64,000 nucleotides of DNA, taken from positions 2,481,100 through 2,545,099 of the forward strand of contig NZ_JUHH01000001.1 in NCBI RefSeq assembly GCF_000799735.1, written 5' to 3'. The stretch is from Methylotenera sp. G11 (GTDB lineage: Bacteria > Pseudomonadota > Gammaproteobacteria > Burkholderiales > Methylophilaceae). The notes beneath the pieces are model-generated. The model was not told where the DNA came from, ran no database searches, and worked only from the letters and a program-made list of their open reading frames with translations. Below are positions 37,851-47,234 of the stretch, one piece after another. The translations under genes and the position numbers were made by a program. Position 1 is the stretch's first letter, and each line of letters starts with the position of its first letter.

Positions 37851-40679
37851 TTACTCGTAATATGGTTGTTGATAGGTGTCAGGTATCAGCCCGGCGCTGA
37901 CATAGCCTGGGATATTGCGCTGGATGACTTTGAGCGGGTTGGCGCCGATGGACGCAAGCCCGCCTAGCTCAAGCTGGAAAAATAAGGCATAGTTGGCTTC
38001 CGCGGTCGCGGTACTGACGCGCTGTATGACGCTGCGCGCCTGCCAGCATCCGGCATCATACTCCAGGCCGCCGATAGTTTCGATGATCCTGCTTTCCCTG
38101 AATGAATAGTTGGCGCGGCCGATGCCATACCAGCCCTTGCCTAACGGCCACTGTGCAGAAATGTCGCTTTGGTCTATGGAATCCTGCCGGTAGCTGTAGC
38201 TCAGGTTCAGCACTTTGCCCGGTTCCGGGTTGTATCGGCCTGAAATGGTGGAACGCACTGAATTCGAGTTGTCGGTATTGTATTGCCAGAATGCGTCGAC
38301 TATCCAGCTGGTTCTAAGCTGGGCGCTAATGCCGGCGATGATGTCCGAGCTGTTGTTCTTGCGTGCCTCGACCCCGGGCAGCGTGACTTTCTGGTCTGCA
38401 AAATAATAACGCTGGCCGATAGAGGCTGACAGGCGCTGCGTGCCGGTGCTGCTTTCGATGAAGCGCGAGGTCAATGCAAAACTCAACTGGTTCGCATTGT
38501 TGATGCGGTCATTACCGACGAACTGGTTTTCGCTGAACAGGGAACTGAAGTTCAGGTCGGCCAGGCTGGAGTCGAAAATCGGGATGTTCGATTGGTCGCG
38601 TTCCGGAATGTAGACATAGAATAATCGTGGTTCCAATGTCTGCGAGTAGCCGCGGCTTGCGATCTTGAAATCGCGGTCGAAATACAGGCCGCTATCCAGG
38701 CTGAATATCGGCAGGGTGCGCTGGTAGCTGGACTGGTTGTTCGGGTCGTCATTCAGGCTGTAGCTGGTGTAATGGATACCAAGCTTGGGTGTTACGTAGC
38801 CATAGGTGCGGCTCATCGGGATGCTGATGCTGGGGTATATGGTCGAGCGTACGCCGGTGACGCGCGGCTGGCCTGTAATGCTGTTGAGTGGCGCGTTTTT
38901 GTTAATGTCGAATACCGATAATTGCGAGTACAGGTTGGCATTGACGTTGTCATAGTACTTGTTCCCGACCAGGGTCATCTGCGGCAGGCGCTCGTATGGA
39001 TAGGCGTCTTGCTTGAGGGTCTGGAATTTTTGCGCGATTGCGTTGAACCGCCAGGTGTCATCCACGTAATCTACATTGAATTGTTGCGGCAGGTTGACCC
39101 GGCTGGTGGTGACAATGCGCGTGGACATTTCCGAAAAGTATTGGTCGTCCGATACTTTCTCCAGGCTGTAGCCTGCAGACCATCCATTTCCGAACTTGTG
39201 CTGGTGTTTCAGGTTTGCATAGTAGCGGGTTTCATTGCTGAGGCTGTCGGTAGGCAGGTACTCCAGATTGCTGATGCCGGCATAATTATCTTCCATGTAC
39301 CGGAACTCGCCTTGCAGCTGCACGCCGCGTTTGCTTAATGCGCGCGCTGCAAGTGTCGCATCCATGTTAGGGGCGATATTCCAGTAATAAGGCACCAGCG
39401 CCTCAAAACCGCTGCGGCTGGTGCTGCCGATTGTCGGGGATAGAAAGCCGCTCTTGCGCTGGTCGTTGAATGAAAAGCTGATCCATGGCGTGTAGAGTAA
39501 AGGCACGCCTTTGAACTCGATGCGCGCGTTTTTCGCGCTGCCGGATTCGGTGTAATCGTTCAGCGAAATTTCGCTGGCCTTGATATACCAGTCATCCACC
39601 CCGGCGTCGCAAGTCGTGTAGCGGGCGCCCAGCAGCCGCTTTTTATCTTCGCCTTCGAACAGGACGGATTCGGCATCGCCCCGCGCTTTGCTTGAACGTA
39701 TTGTCGTATTCAGGCTGATCGGGTTGTTGGATGCGTTGGTGCTGTAATCGCTTACAGGCAGGCCGGTGGCTGAAGTATAGGTATCGTCGCTGCCTATCTG
39801 CTGGCTCTGCAGGTCTCCCAGCCTCCGGGCAAAGGTCTCGGAGCTGACCGTGTTGCGTTTTTGCGCTACGGGTTTCGCGGGGGGGGTCATGCTGATCGAG
39901 GCGTTGTGCATTTCGCCTATGTTTTCGGATAGCTGCATACGCAATTCCGGGCCCACGATCTTGGTATTGTCGGATTGTATGCGTACATTGCCGACAGCGT
40001 GCAGTTCATCGTTGAGCATGTCATACTCAAGGCGGTCTGCAAAAATATCCTGCTTATTCTGATGGATGGAGGCATTGCCTAAAGCGCGCATTTTACGGTC
40101 TAGCTGCAGTTCCAGCTTTTCCCCATCAATGACGATGCTGCCGTCTGCTGCCACGTTTGCGTCGTCGGCCGGCTTGTCATCGCGTTTCACTGCGCGGTCC
40201 AGGTTGGCTGCGGCCAGTGCGCCGCCGGTTTTTTCCGGCGACACCTGTTTGTTTGCCAATGCTTTGCTGTCTTCTTTTTGCGCTGGTTTAGGGATAGGCT
40301 GGCCAGAAGGTGGTTCTGCTGTATTGGCTACGGCTGATTGACTGGCCGTCGGCGTATTGCTGTCTATCGGGATAATTGTCCCGCGCACGGATTTTAATTG
40401 CTCACCTTCAAAAACCAGAATGACAAGCCGCTGCTCTTTTACCTCGTTGCCTTCGCGTCTTTGGTAAATATAATCCCAGCGATTGCCATTCAGGTTTTCG
40501 TGAATCAGCGGTATGCCCAGGATGGCCTGCACCTGGGATTTCGTCATATCGGGACGCAGCTGCAGCAGCATTTTTGAGGTCACGACCTGGATCTGCGACT
40601 CATTCACTGCTGCATGGGAAATACTGCTGTGTGCCATCATAATAGCGGCAAGGCTGGCTATGAGACGGTTCTTCAGCAT
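37851..40679 (-). CDS. lptD: LPS-assembly protein LptD with extra N-terminal BamE-like domain
   Basis: Outer-membrane barrel that inserts lipopolysaccharide into the outer leaflet. 942 residues against 784 in E. coli. Order: signal peptide (about 1-23), a BamE/SmpA-OmlA-like domain (about 30-105: LRPDMTKSQVQAILGIP...NRWDYIYQRREG), a low-complexity Pro/Lys/Ala linker (about 106-180), the OstA/LptA-like jellyroll (about 181-270), then the barrel from RYTTCDAGVDDWYIKA to the C-terminus. Only two cysteines exist (in TTCDAG and AGCWQA), so only one disulfide is possible. The jellyroll and barrel are certain; the BamE-like assignment rests on motif wording. It is first in the lptD-surA-pdxA-rsmA operon. 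Confidence 0.95.
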   Translation of the reverse strand: MLKNRLIASLAAIMMAHSSISHAAVNESQIQVVTSKMLLQLRPDMTKSQVQAILGIPLIHENLNGNRWDYIYQRREGNEVKEQRLVILVFEGEQLKSVRGTIIPIDSNTPTASQSAVANTAEPPSGQPIPKPAQKEDSKALANKQVSPEKTGGALAAANLDRAVKRDDKPADDANVAADGSIVIDGEKLELQLDRKMRALGNASIHQNKQDIFADRLEYDMLNDELHAVGNVRIQSDNTKIVGPELRMQLSENIGEMHNASISMTPPAKPVAQKRNTVSSETFARRLGDLQSQQIGSDDTYTSATGLPVSDYSTNASNNPISLNTTIRSSKARGDAESVLFEGEDKKRLLGARYTTCDAGVDDWYIKASEISLNDYTESGSAKNARIEFKGVPLLYTPWISFSFNDQRKSGFLSPTIGSTSRSGFEALVPYYWNIAPNMDATLAARALSKRGVQLQGEFRYMEDNYAGISNLEYLPTDSLSNETRYYANLKHQHKFGNGWSAGYSLEKVSDDQYFSEMSTRIVTTSRVNLPQQFNVDYVDDTWRFNAIAQKFQTLKQDAYPYERLPQMTLVGNKYYDNVNANLYSQLSVFDINKNAPLNSITGQPRVTGVRSTIYPSISIPMSRTYGYVTPKLGIHYTSYSLNDDPNNQSSYQRTLPIFSLDSGLYFDRDFKIASRGYSQTLEPRLFYVYIPERDQSNIPIFDSSLADLNFSSLFSENQFVGNDRINNANQLSFALTSRFIESSTGTQRLSASIGQRYYFADQKVTLPGVEARKNNSSDIIAGISAQLRTSWIVDAFWQYNTDNSNSVRSTISGRYNPEPGKVLNLSYSYRQDSIDQSDISAQWPLGKGWYGIGRANYSFRESRIIETIGGLEYDAGCWQARSVIQRVSTATAEANYALFFQLELGGLASIGANPLKVIQRNIPGYVSAGLIPDTYQQPYYE

Positions 40680-40751
40680 GAAATTACCATTGAAATAAGC
40701 ACGGAATGTAGCAGTGAGGTTAAAGGCACGAGTATATAGGCAAACTGTTTT

Positions 40752-40770
40752 ATTTTATCAGTGATAAAAT
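40752..40770. promoter_or_regulatory. Perfect 19-bp palindrome between lptD and amgK
   Basis: ATTTTATCA-G-TGATAAAAT is a perfect 9-1-9 palindrome in the 211-bp divergent promoter region of lptD and amgK. It could be an operator; no family match was recognised. The rest of the gap has AT-rich stretches (TATATAAG at 40868) that may be the amgK -10. Confidence 0.5.
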
Positions 40771-40890
40771 CTCATAAATTGCACTTTTTGGCAATGAAAA
40801 CTTGGCGGCAAGGCTGGCATATTTAATAGCTGTCTGGCTGCGCATCATCATTGATACAGTGAAAAAATATATAAGATTTGGGATTTTGTT

Positions 40891-41901
40891 GTGAATAACC
40901 TCCATACCGACGACCGGCACTCAGCGCTTGATGCGTGGTTGAAAAATGTATTGCAGCATTCGGAATTCAAGCTGACCACAGCCTCTGCCGATGCAAGTTT
41001 CAGACGTTACTTCAGGGTACACCTGGCAGATAAAACCTTGATCGCCATGGATGCACCGCCTCCGCATGAAAACTGTGAGCCATTTGTCCGTATCGCCAGG
41101 CTGTTCGCCGATGCCGGCATGCATGTGCCTGAAGTGATCGCACAGGACCTGGCACAGGGTTTTTTACTGCTGAGCGACCTGGGAGATGTGACATACCTGA
41201 GTCAGCTTAATGATGCAACGGCCCCGGCTTTGTACCACGATGCCAATAGCGCCCTGATCAGGCTGCAGGTGGCTAGCAAGCCCGGCGTGCTGCCGGATTA
41301 TGACGAAGCCCTGCTGACGCGTGAAATGCAGCTGCTGCCGGACTGGTATATTGCAAAGCACCTGAATGTAACGCTGGATGACAGACAGCAGGAGGTGCTG
41401 CAAAAGACTTTTGCCTTGCTTAACCGCAATATCCTGTCGCAGGGCCAGGTGTATGTGCATCGCGATTACCACTCACGCAACCTTATGGTGTGTGAAGATA
41501 ATCCGGGCGTGCTTGATTTTCAGGATGCGGTTTTTGGTGCGATTACCTATGACCTGGTATCGCTGCTCAGGGATGCCTATATCAGCTGGGATGAAGAAAT
41601 GATCATTGATTGGCTGGTGCGTTACTGGCAGGCCGCAAAGAAACAGAACCTGCCGGTACCGGAAGATTTCAGCGAGTTCTACCGGGATTTTGAATATATG
41701 GGCGCACAGCGCCATATCAAGGTGCTGGGTATATTCGCACGGCTTTACCATCGCGATGGCAAGCAGGGCTATTTGAAAGACATGCCGCTGGTGATGCACT
41801 ACCTGCGCAGGGTGTGTGAACGTTATATCGAATTAAAACCGCTGCTGCGCTTGCTGGATACGCTTGAAAACAAACAGGCGCAGGTAGGGTACACCTTCTG
41901 A
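40891..41901 (+). CDS. amgK: N-acetylmuramate/N-acetylglucosamine kinase AmgK
   Basis: Phosphorylates the anomeric carbon of MurNAc in the peptidoglycan recycling shortcut to UDP-MurNAc. The 336-residue aminoglycoside-phosphotransferase fold shows the catalytic loop VHRDYHSRNLMV and the metal loop GVLDFQDAVFGAITYDLVSLL. The start is GTG. It overlaps murU by one base (TGATG), and this pair beside lptD matches the arrangement in pseudomonads, so the specific name is justified over generic phosphotransferase. Confidence 0.88.
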   Translation: MNNLHTDDRHSALDAWLKNVLQHSEFKLTTASADASFRRYFRVHLADKTLIAMDAPPPHENCEPFVRIARLFADAGMHVPEVIAQDLAQGFLLLSDLGDVTYLSQLNDATAPALYHDANSALIRLQVASKPGVLPDYDEALLTREMQLLPDWYIAKHLNVTLDDRQQEVLQKTFALLNRNILSQGQVYVHRDYHSRNLMVCEDNPGVLDFQDAVFGAITYDLVSLLRDAYISWDEEMIIDWLVRYWQAAKKQNLPVPEDFSEFYRDFEYMGAQRHIKVLGIFARLYHRDGKQGYLKDMPLVMHYLRRVCERYIELKPLLRLLDTLENKQAQVGYTF

Positions 41902-42578
41902 TGAAAGCCATGATTCTGGCGGCTGGCCGCGGTGAGCGCATGCGCCCGCTGACGGACCATACGCCGAAACCTTTGCTCATGGTGGGTGGCAAACCCCTGA
42001 TTACATGGCATCTGGAGCGCCTGGCTGCGGCTGGTTTTAAGGATGTGGTGGTTAATCATGCCCACTTGGGCGAGCAGATTGAAACTAAGCTCGGCAACGG
42101 CAGTCAATGGGGTTTGCGCATTCACTATTCGCCCGAAAAAACAGCGCTGGAAACTGCCGGCGGTATTGCCAATGCATTGCCTTTGTTAGGCGATGCGCCA
42201 TTTCTGGTCGTGAACGGCGATGTATTCACCGATATTGATTTTGGCGCTTTAAGGCTGGCTCCGCCTGACCTGGCGCATCTGGTGATGGTGGATAACCCGC
42301 CCCAGCACGCAACTGGTGATTTCAGCCTGCACAATGGGAAATTAAGCGCGGAAGGCGCAGTGAAATTGACATTTTCCGGCGTAGGTATCTATCAGCCCAG
42401 CCTGTTTGCAGGTATCGTGCGGGGTGAGGCTGCCAGGCTGGCACCCCTGCTCAAGGCTGCGATGGTGGATAGGCGCGTGAGTGGAGTGCATCACCGGGGA
42501 CAATGGCACGATATTGGTACCCCTGAACGATTGCAGGCCCTTGATAGCTGGTTGTTAAGTGGAGAATCAGCCGTTTGA
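41901..42578 (+). CDS. murU: N-acetylmuramate alpha-1-phosphate uridylyltransferase MurU
   Basis: Transfers UMP to MurNAc-1-phosphate made by AmgK, bypassing the fosfomycin-sensitive MurA route. 225 residues with the nucleotidyltransferase signature MILAAGRGERMRPLTDHTPKPLL, ETAGGIANALPLLGDAPFLVVNGDVF and the closing HDIGTPERLQ. The overlap with amgK indicates coupled translation. Confidence 0.9.
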   Translation: MKAMILAAGRGERMRPLTDHTPKPLLMVGGKPLITWHLERLAAAGFKDVVVNHAHLGEQIETKLGNGSQWGLRIHYSPEKTALETAGGIANALPLLGDAPFLVVNGDVFTDIDFGALRLAPPDLAHLVMVDNPPQHATGDFSLHNGKLSAEGAVKLTFSGVGIYQPSLFAGIVRGEAARLAPLLKAAMVDRRVSGVHHRGQWHDIGTPERLQALDSWLLSGESAV

Positions 42579-42624
42579 TCAGTAAGTACGGCAGTTAATC
42601 AATGAGTACGTCAGAAATCATATT

Positions 42625-43950
42625 ATGAATTTATCGGATATCACTGAATTTAAAAAACGCCGTCAGGCTTTGATGCAGCGCATGCAGGCAGGTATTGCCG
42701 TCATCCCGACCGCACCGGAAGCGGTCCGTAACCGTGATAGCCATTACGCCTACCGTTTTGACAGCTACTTTTACTACCTCACCGGCTTTAAAGAGCCTGA
42801 GGCTGTGCTGGTGCTGCTCGCGGAGGACGCGAATAAAGGCCGGCCCGCCAGAAGTATTCTATTCTGCCGTGATAAGGATATCGAACGCGAGATCTGGGAT
42901 GGCTTCCGTTTTGGCCCTGCCGCTGCTGTTACCGAGTTTGGTTTTGATGAGGCGTATTCCATTGCGCAGATGGATGACATGCTGCCCAAGCTGCTGGCGA
43001 GTCAGCAAACCTTGTTTTACAGCCTGGGGGCGGATGCCGCATGGGATGCAAAAGTGACCGGCTGGCTGAATCAGGTGAAAGCGCAGGTGCGTACCGGGGT
43101 GAGTGCTCCCGATGATGTTGCGGATGTACGCAAACTGCTGGATGAGATGCGCCTGTTCAAGTCTCCGGCCGAACAGGCGCTGATGCGACGCTCTGCCGGC
43201 ATTGCCGCCAGTGCGCACAGGCGTGCCATGCAGAAAGTGCATGCTGGGAAGATTGAATATGAGATCGAGGCGGAATTCCTGCATGAGTTTTATCGTTTTG
43301 GTGCGCAGGCGCCGGCTTATACCAGTATCGTTGCGGGTGGCGCCAATGCCTGCACGCTGCATTACAACGCCAACAATGCCAGGTTGAATGATGGTGACCT
43401 GCTGCTGATCGATGCCGGCTGCGAGCTGGATGGCTATGCTTCTGATATTACGCGAACTTTTCCTGTCAACGGCAAGTTCAGCGCCGTGCAGAAAGATGTC
43501 TATGAACTGGTGCTGGCGGCACAGGCCGCGGCGATTGCAAAAGTGAGCCCGCAAAGCCATTGGAATGTGCCGCACGAAGCGGCGCTGGATGTGCTGGTGC
43601 AGGGGTTTATTGATTTTGGCTGGTGCCGGGGCAGTAAAGATGCCGTGCTGGAGAGCGGTGCCTATCGCCAGTTCTATATGCACCGTACCGGACACTGGCT
43701 GGGGCTGGATGTGCATGACGCAGGTGAGTACAAGGATAAGCACGGTGATTGGCGCATGCTGGAAACCGATATGGTGCTGACCGTGGAACCAGGCTGCTAC
43801 ATCCGTCCGGCAGAAAACGTACCGGAGCATTTCTGGAACATTGGCATCCGCATTGAGGATGATGTGGTGGTGACGGCTAACGGCTGTGAGGTCATTACGA
43901 TGGATGCGCCCAAGACTGTGGCGGATATTGAAAGTGTGATGGCGCAATAA
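42625..43950 (+). CDS. pepP: Xaa-Pro aminopeptidase (aminopeptidase P)
   Basis: Removes N-terminal residues that precede proline. 441 residues, M24B pita-bread fold: N-terminal domain with RNRDSHYAYRFDSYFYYLTGF, metal ligands in LLIDAGCELDGYASDITRTF, HRTGHWLGLDVHDAG, VEPGCYI and GIRIEDDVVV. It is followed by two UbiH-type hydroxylases with overlapping ends, a conserved pepP-ubiH neighbourhood in proteobacteria. Confidence 0.95.
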   Translation: MNLSDITEFKKRRQALMQRMQAGIAVIPTAPEAVRNRDSHYAYRFDSYFYYLTGFKEPEAVLVLLAEDANKGRPARSILFCRDKDIEREIWDGFRFGPAAAVTEFGFDEAYSIAQMDDMLPKLLASQQTLFYSLGADAAWDAKVTGWLNQVKAQVRTGVSAPDDVADVRKLLDEMRLFKSPAEQALMRRSAGIAASAHRRAMQKVHAGKIEYEIEAEFLHEFYRFGAQAPAYTSIVAGGANACTLHYNANNARLNDGDLLLIDAGCELDGYASDITRTFPVNGKFSAVQKDVYELVLAAQAAAIAKVSPQSHWNVPHEAALDVLVQGFIDFGWCRGSKDAVLESGAYRQFYMHRTGHWLGLDVHDAGEYKDKHGDWRMLETDMVLTVEPGCYIRPAENVPEHFWNIGIRIEDDVVVTANGCEVITMDAPKTVADIESVMAQ

Positions 43951-45113
43951 TGTGCGGAAATAGAGACATCGTCATTATAGGTGGTGGGCCGGTCGGCATG
44001 GTGCTTTCGCTGCTGCTGGCAAAACAGGGTATCGGCAGTACTGTACTCGAGGCACGCAGGCTGGGTGCGGCAAATCAGGATGCGCGGGCGCTGGCGCTGT
44101 CTTACGGTACGCGGCGCATTCTCGAAAAGCTGGATGTGTGGCAGGCATTGGTGCCCCATGCCACTGCAATCAACAAGATACACGTGTCACAGAAAGGCAG
44201 TATCGGGCGCAGCCTGCTGCAGGCTGAGGATTACCGGCAGGAAGCCTTGGGCTATGTGCTGTCTTACGGCGCCTTGTGCAAGGTGTTGAGTGCGCAGGTA
44301 TCAGGTTCTCCGCTGATTCATTTGATCGATGAGGCCCAGGCCGAATCGATCACGCGTGACGCCGCCTGCGCCGCTGTTCGCTACCGGCGGCATGATGCAT
44401 TGCACGAGTTGCAAAGCGCGCTGCTTGTATTGGCGGATGGCGGACGTAGCCTGGAAGAGGTCGCCGGCCTCAAGCGCGATACCAAAGAATATGGTCATGA
44501 TGCACTCATTACCAAAGTCAGTGCTGAGCTGCCTCATGATAATATCGCCTATGAACGGTTCACGCCCAACGGGCCAATGGCTTTGCTGCCTAACGGCGAA
44601 CGCGATTTCTCACTGGTGTGGACTGGAGAAAAATCACGTATTGCACCCTTGCTGGAATTAAGCGATGCCGAGTTCCTGGCGCAGTTCCATGCTGAATTCG
44701 GTGACAGGGTCGGTCGCTTTTTAAGCGTGGAAAAGCGCATGACCTTCCCGCTGAAGCTGTCTCAATTGCAGTCAAGCGACACGCCGCATCTGGTGGTTGT
44801 CGGCAATGCGGCGCAGACCATGCACCCGGTGGCGGGGCAAGGCTTTAATGTTGGCTTGCGCGATGCCGAAATGCTGGCCTGGCATATTGGCAATACGCCG
44901 GGAGCCTTGGGTGGCAGTGAGATGCTGGCTGCATACCGCGCTAGCCGTAAAACCGATACCAGGCATGGCCTGCTATTTACGGATTTCCTGGTGAATATTT
45001 TTTCCAATGATATTTTAGGGGTGTCGGCATTAAGAAGCGCCGGCATCGGTATGTTTGACCTGGCTAAGCCGGTCAAGCGCTTTCTGGTCAGAAAAATGAG
45101 TTTTGGTAAATGA
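43950..45113 (+). CDS. ubiH: UbiH-type FAD monooxygenase (ubiquinone synthesis)
   Basis: Aromatic-ring hydroxylase of the UbiH/COQ6 family, 387 residues. FAD motifs: IVIIGGGPVGMVLSLLLAKQG at the N-terminus and VVGNAAQTMHPVAGQGFNVGLRDAEMLA at the C-terminal side. Position next to pepP favours UbiH (C6 hydroxylation), though the exact ring carbon cannot be read from sequence. The start overlaps the pepP stop by one base and its stop overlaps the next gene by four (ATGA). Confidence 0.85.
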   Translation: MCGNRDIVIIGGGPVGMVLSLLLAKQGIGSTVLEARRLGAANQDARALALSYGTRRILEKLDVWQALVPHATAINKIHVSQKGSIGRSLLQAEDYRQEALGYVLSYGALCKVLSAQVSGSPLIHLIDEAQAESITRDAACAAVRYRRHDALHELQSALLVLADGGRSLEEVAGLKRDTKEYGHDALITKVSAELPHDNIAYERFTPNGPMALLPNGERDFSLVWTGEKSRIAPLLELSDAEFLAQFHAEFGDRVGRFLSVEKRMTFPLKLSQLQSSDTPHLVVVGNAAQTMHPVAGQGFNVGLRDAEMLAWHIGNTPGALGGSEMLAAYRASRKTDTRHGLLFTDFLVNIFSNDILGVSALRSAGIGMFDLAKPVKRFLVRKMSFGK

Positions 45114-46330
45114 GTGAAGGCATGCTGAAAACTGATATCACCATCGTCGGCGCCGGCCTGGTTGGCTTGTCGGCTGCGGTGGCCATGCGCAATGCCGGCT
45201 ATGAGGTCGTGCTGGTCGACCGGCAGCTGCATGGCGCTGACAATACCCTGCCGGAAGGTGACGCAGACTGGGATCAGCGTATTTATGCGATCAGCCCGAA
45301 GAATGCGCAGTGGTTAAACGATCTGGGTGTCTGGTCGTTGCTGGATAGTACCCGCATCGGAGAGATGCATGCGATGGAAATATGGGGTGATGCCGGCGCG
45401 CAGCCATTATCATTGCTTGCCGAAGATGTGAATGCGGATGATCTGGGCTTCATTATAGAAGAGCGGGCTTTGAAAAAAGCGCTGATGCGGCAGGTGGAAG
45501 TGCGTGGTGTCCGTACTTTGTTCGGCAATCCATGTGCAGCTTTAAATATGGCACCAGGCCAGGCCCGGCTGCAATTGGACAACGGGCAGGTCATCGAAAG
45601 TGCATTGCTGGTCGCAGCCGATGGCGTGCATTCCTGGGTGCGGCAGCAGCTTGGAATCGCTGTCGAACAGAAGGATTATCGGCAGACTGCGATCGTTGCG
45701 AATTTCATTACGGAAAAACCACACGGCAATATTGCCCGGCAGTGGTTCCGGCAAGATGGCGCCGACGCCGATGCTGGCGGGCATTGCGGTATTCTCGCGT
45801 GGCTGCCGCTGCCGGGCAATAAAATATCTATCGTATGGTCGGCGCCAGCCCGGTATGCTGATACATTAATGCAGTTGGACGATGCGGCGTTTACCAGTGA
45901 AGTGATGTGTGCCGGTAACGCTGCATTAGGCCGTCTGACCATGATGGGTGCGCCAGCCGCTTTTCCGCTGGCGCTGAAGAAAGCCGTGGCTGTGGTTCAG
46001 GGAAACGTGGTGCTGGCAGGCGATGCAGCGCATCGTATACACCCGATGGCAGGACAGGGCGTTAACCTGGGTTTCCGTGATATTGTTGACCTGGTGGGGG
46101 TGTTGTCTGGCCGTCATTCCTTGCAGCCGATCTATGACGACAGCTTGCTGAAGCGCTATACGCGCGCAAGGAAAGCAGATCTATCAAATATGCTGATGCT
46201 TACCAATGGTTTGTATCACTTGTTTGAGAGCCAGAACCCTGTAGTGAGAACAGTAAGGAACTGGGGTCTGTCTGCGACCAACCGGCAGGCGATCAAGAAA
46301 GAACTGGTTAAACAGGCAATAGCGCTTTAA
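45110..46330 (+). CDS. Second UbiH/UbiF/UbiI-type FAD monooxygenase
   Basis: 406 residues with the same architecture as its neighbour: ITIVGAGLVGLSAAVAMRNAG and LAGDAAHRIHPMAGQGVNLGFRDI. It is probably a different ring position in ubiquinone synthesis (UbiI C5 or UbiF C7, or a multi-position enzyme). The two genes differ clearly in sequence, so this is an old paralogue pair rather than a recent duplication. Confidence 0.85.
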   Translation: MSEGMLKTDITIVGAGLVGLSAAVAMRNAGYEVVLVDRQLHGADNTLPEGDADWDQRIYAISPKNAQWLNDLGVWSLLDSTRIGEMHAMEIWGDAGAQPLSLLAEDVNADDLGFIIEERALKKALMRQVEVRGVRTLFGNPCAALNMAPGQARLQLDNGQVIESALLVAADGVHSWVRQQLGIAVEQKDYRQTAIVANFITEKPHGNIARQWFRQDGADADAGGHCGILAWLPLPGNKISIVWSAPARYADTLMQLDDAAFTSEVMCAGNAALGRLTMMGAPAAFPLALKKAVAVVQGNVVLAGDAAHRIHPMAGQGVNLGFRDIVDLVGVLSGRHSLQPIYDDSLLKRYTRARKADLSNMLMLTNGLYHLFESQNPVVRTVRNWGLSATNRQAIKKELVKQAIAL

Positions 46331-46397
46331 TCTCTGCAATTACGCAATTTGCAGCTCGGATGGATAGGCTTAACAGTAATTATATAAAGGAAATTGA

Positions 46398-47117
46398 ATG
46401 TTAAAAAAAATAGTCAGCATTGCTTTGCTTAGCGCACTGACAACCTTTGCCATGGCTGATGAAGCTAGTGTGAAAAAGGCTGTGGAGAGTGCATACCCAA
46501 AATTCAAAGTGGATAAAGTCACGAAAACGCCTTATGCAGGTTTGTATGAAGTGTTTATGGGTGGCCAGATTATCTATACCGATGAGAAGCTGACCTTTTT
46601 AATTGCAGAAGGCCGCCTGGTTGACCCGAAGACAAAGAAAGACATCACGGGTGAGCGTCTCGATGAGTTGACCAGAATTGACTTTAACAGTTTGCCGCTG
46701 GATCAGGCGATCAAAGTGGTGAAAGGGGATGGCAGCCGTAAGCTGGTTGTGTTTTCAGATGTTGACTGCCCATACTGCAAACGTCTGGAACGTAATGAGC
46801 TTTCCAATATTACAGACGTAACCGTTTATACATTCCTGTATCCGATTGAACAGTTGCATCCCGATGCCGCTAATAAATCCAAGCTGATCTGGTGTGCAAG
46901 CAACCGTGCCAAAGCCTGGGAAAACTGGATTTTGAAAGATCAGCTGCCAAGTGCGGCAGGTAATTGTGAAGTGCCATTGGAAAAAGTGGGGCAACTGGCA
47001 AGAAAAGCCGGGGTTAACAGTACGCCGACTTTGTTTTTTGCCGACGGTAAACGCATGCTGGGCGCGCAGCCTTATAAGGAAATCGAGCGTATGCTGAACG
47101 CCGCCGCTAAAAAGTAA
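46398..47117 (+). CDS. dsbC: Thiol:disulfide interchange protein DsbC
   Basis: Periplasmic disulfide isomerase, 239 residues: signal peptide (about 1-20, ending AMA), N-terminal dimerisation domain (about 21-95), then a thioredoxin fold with the active site CPYC (124-127) and the cis-proline in NSTPTLFFADG. A good ribosome binding site (AAAGGAAA) precedes the ATG. In E. coli DsbC helps correct the disulfides of LptD, also encoded in this window. A terminator follows. Confidence 0.94.
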   Translation: MLKKIVSIALLSALTTFAMADEASVKKAVESAYPKFKVDKVTKTPYAGLYEVFMGGQIIYTDEKLTFLIAEGRLVDPKTKKDITGERLDELTRIDFNSLPLDQAIKVVKGDGSRKLVVFSDVDCPYCKRLERNELSNITDVTVYTFLYPIEQLHPDAANKSKLIWCASNRAKAWENWILKDQLPSAAGNCEVPLEKVGQLARKAGVNSTPTLFFADGKRMLGAQPYKEIERMLNAAAKK

Positions 47118-47182
47118 AGTGCCGGAAAATAAAGTTCTGGCTGATGCGCTGTAGCCAGTGTGCTGTAAAACTGGCTGCAAAT

Positions 47183-47212
47183 AAAAAAACGACCGTAAAA
47201 GGTCGTTTTTTA
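47183..47212. terminator. Bidirectional terminator between dsbC and pilC
   Basis: AAAAAAACGACC-GTAAA-AGGTCGTTTTTT has an A-run on the left and a T-run on the right, serving the convergent dsbC and pilC genes. Confidence 0.85.
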
Positions 47213-47234
47213 TTTGGCTTGAGATGCGATTCTG

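Noticed and set aside
42859..43947. 362-codon frame antisense to pepP
   Set aside because: Fully inside a well-supported gene on the other strand; His/Gln-rich shadow composition.
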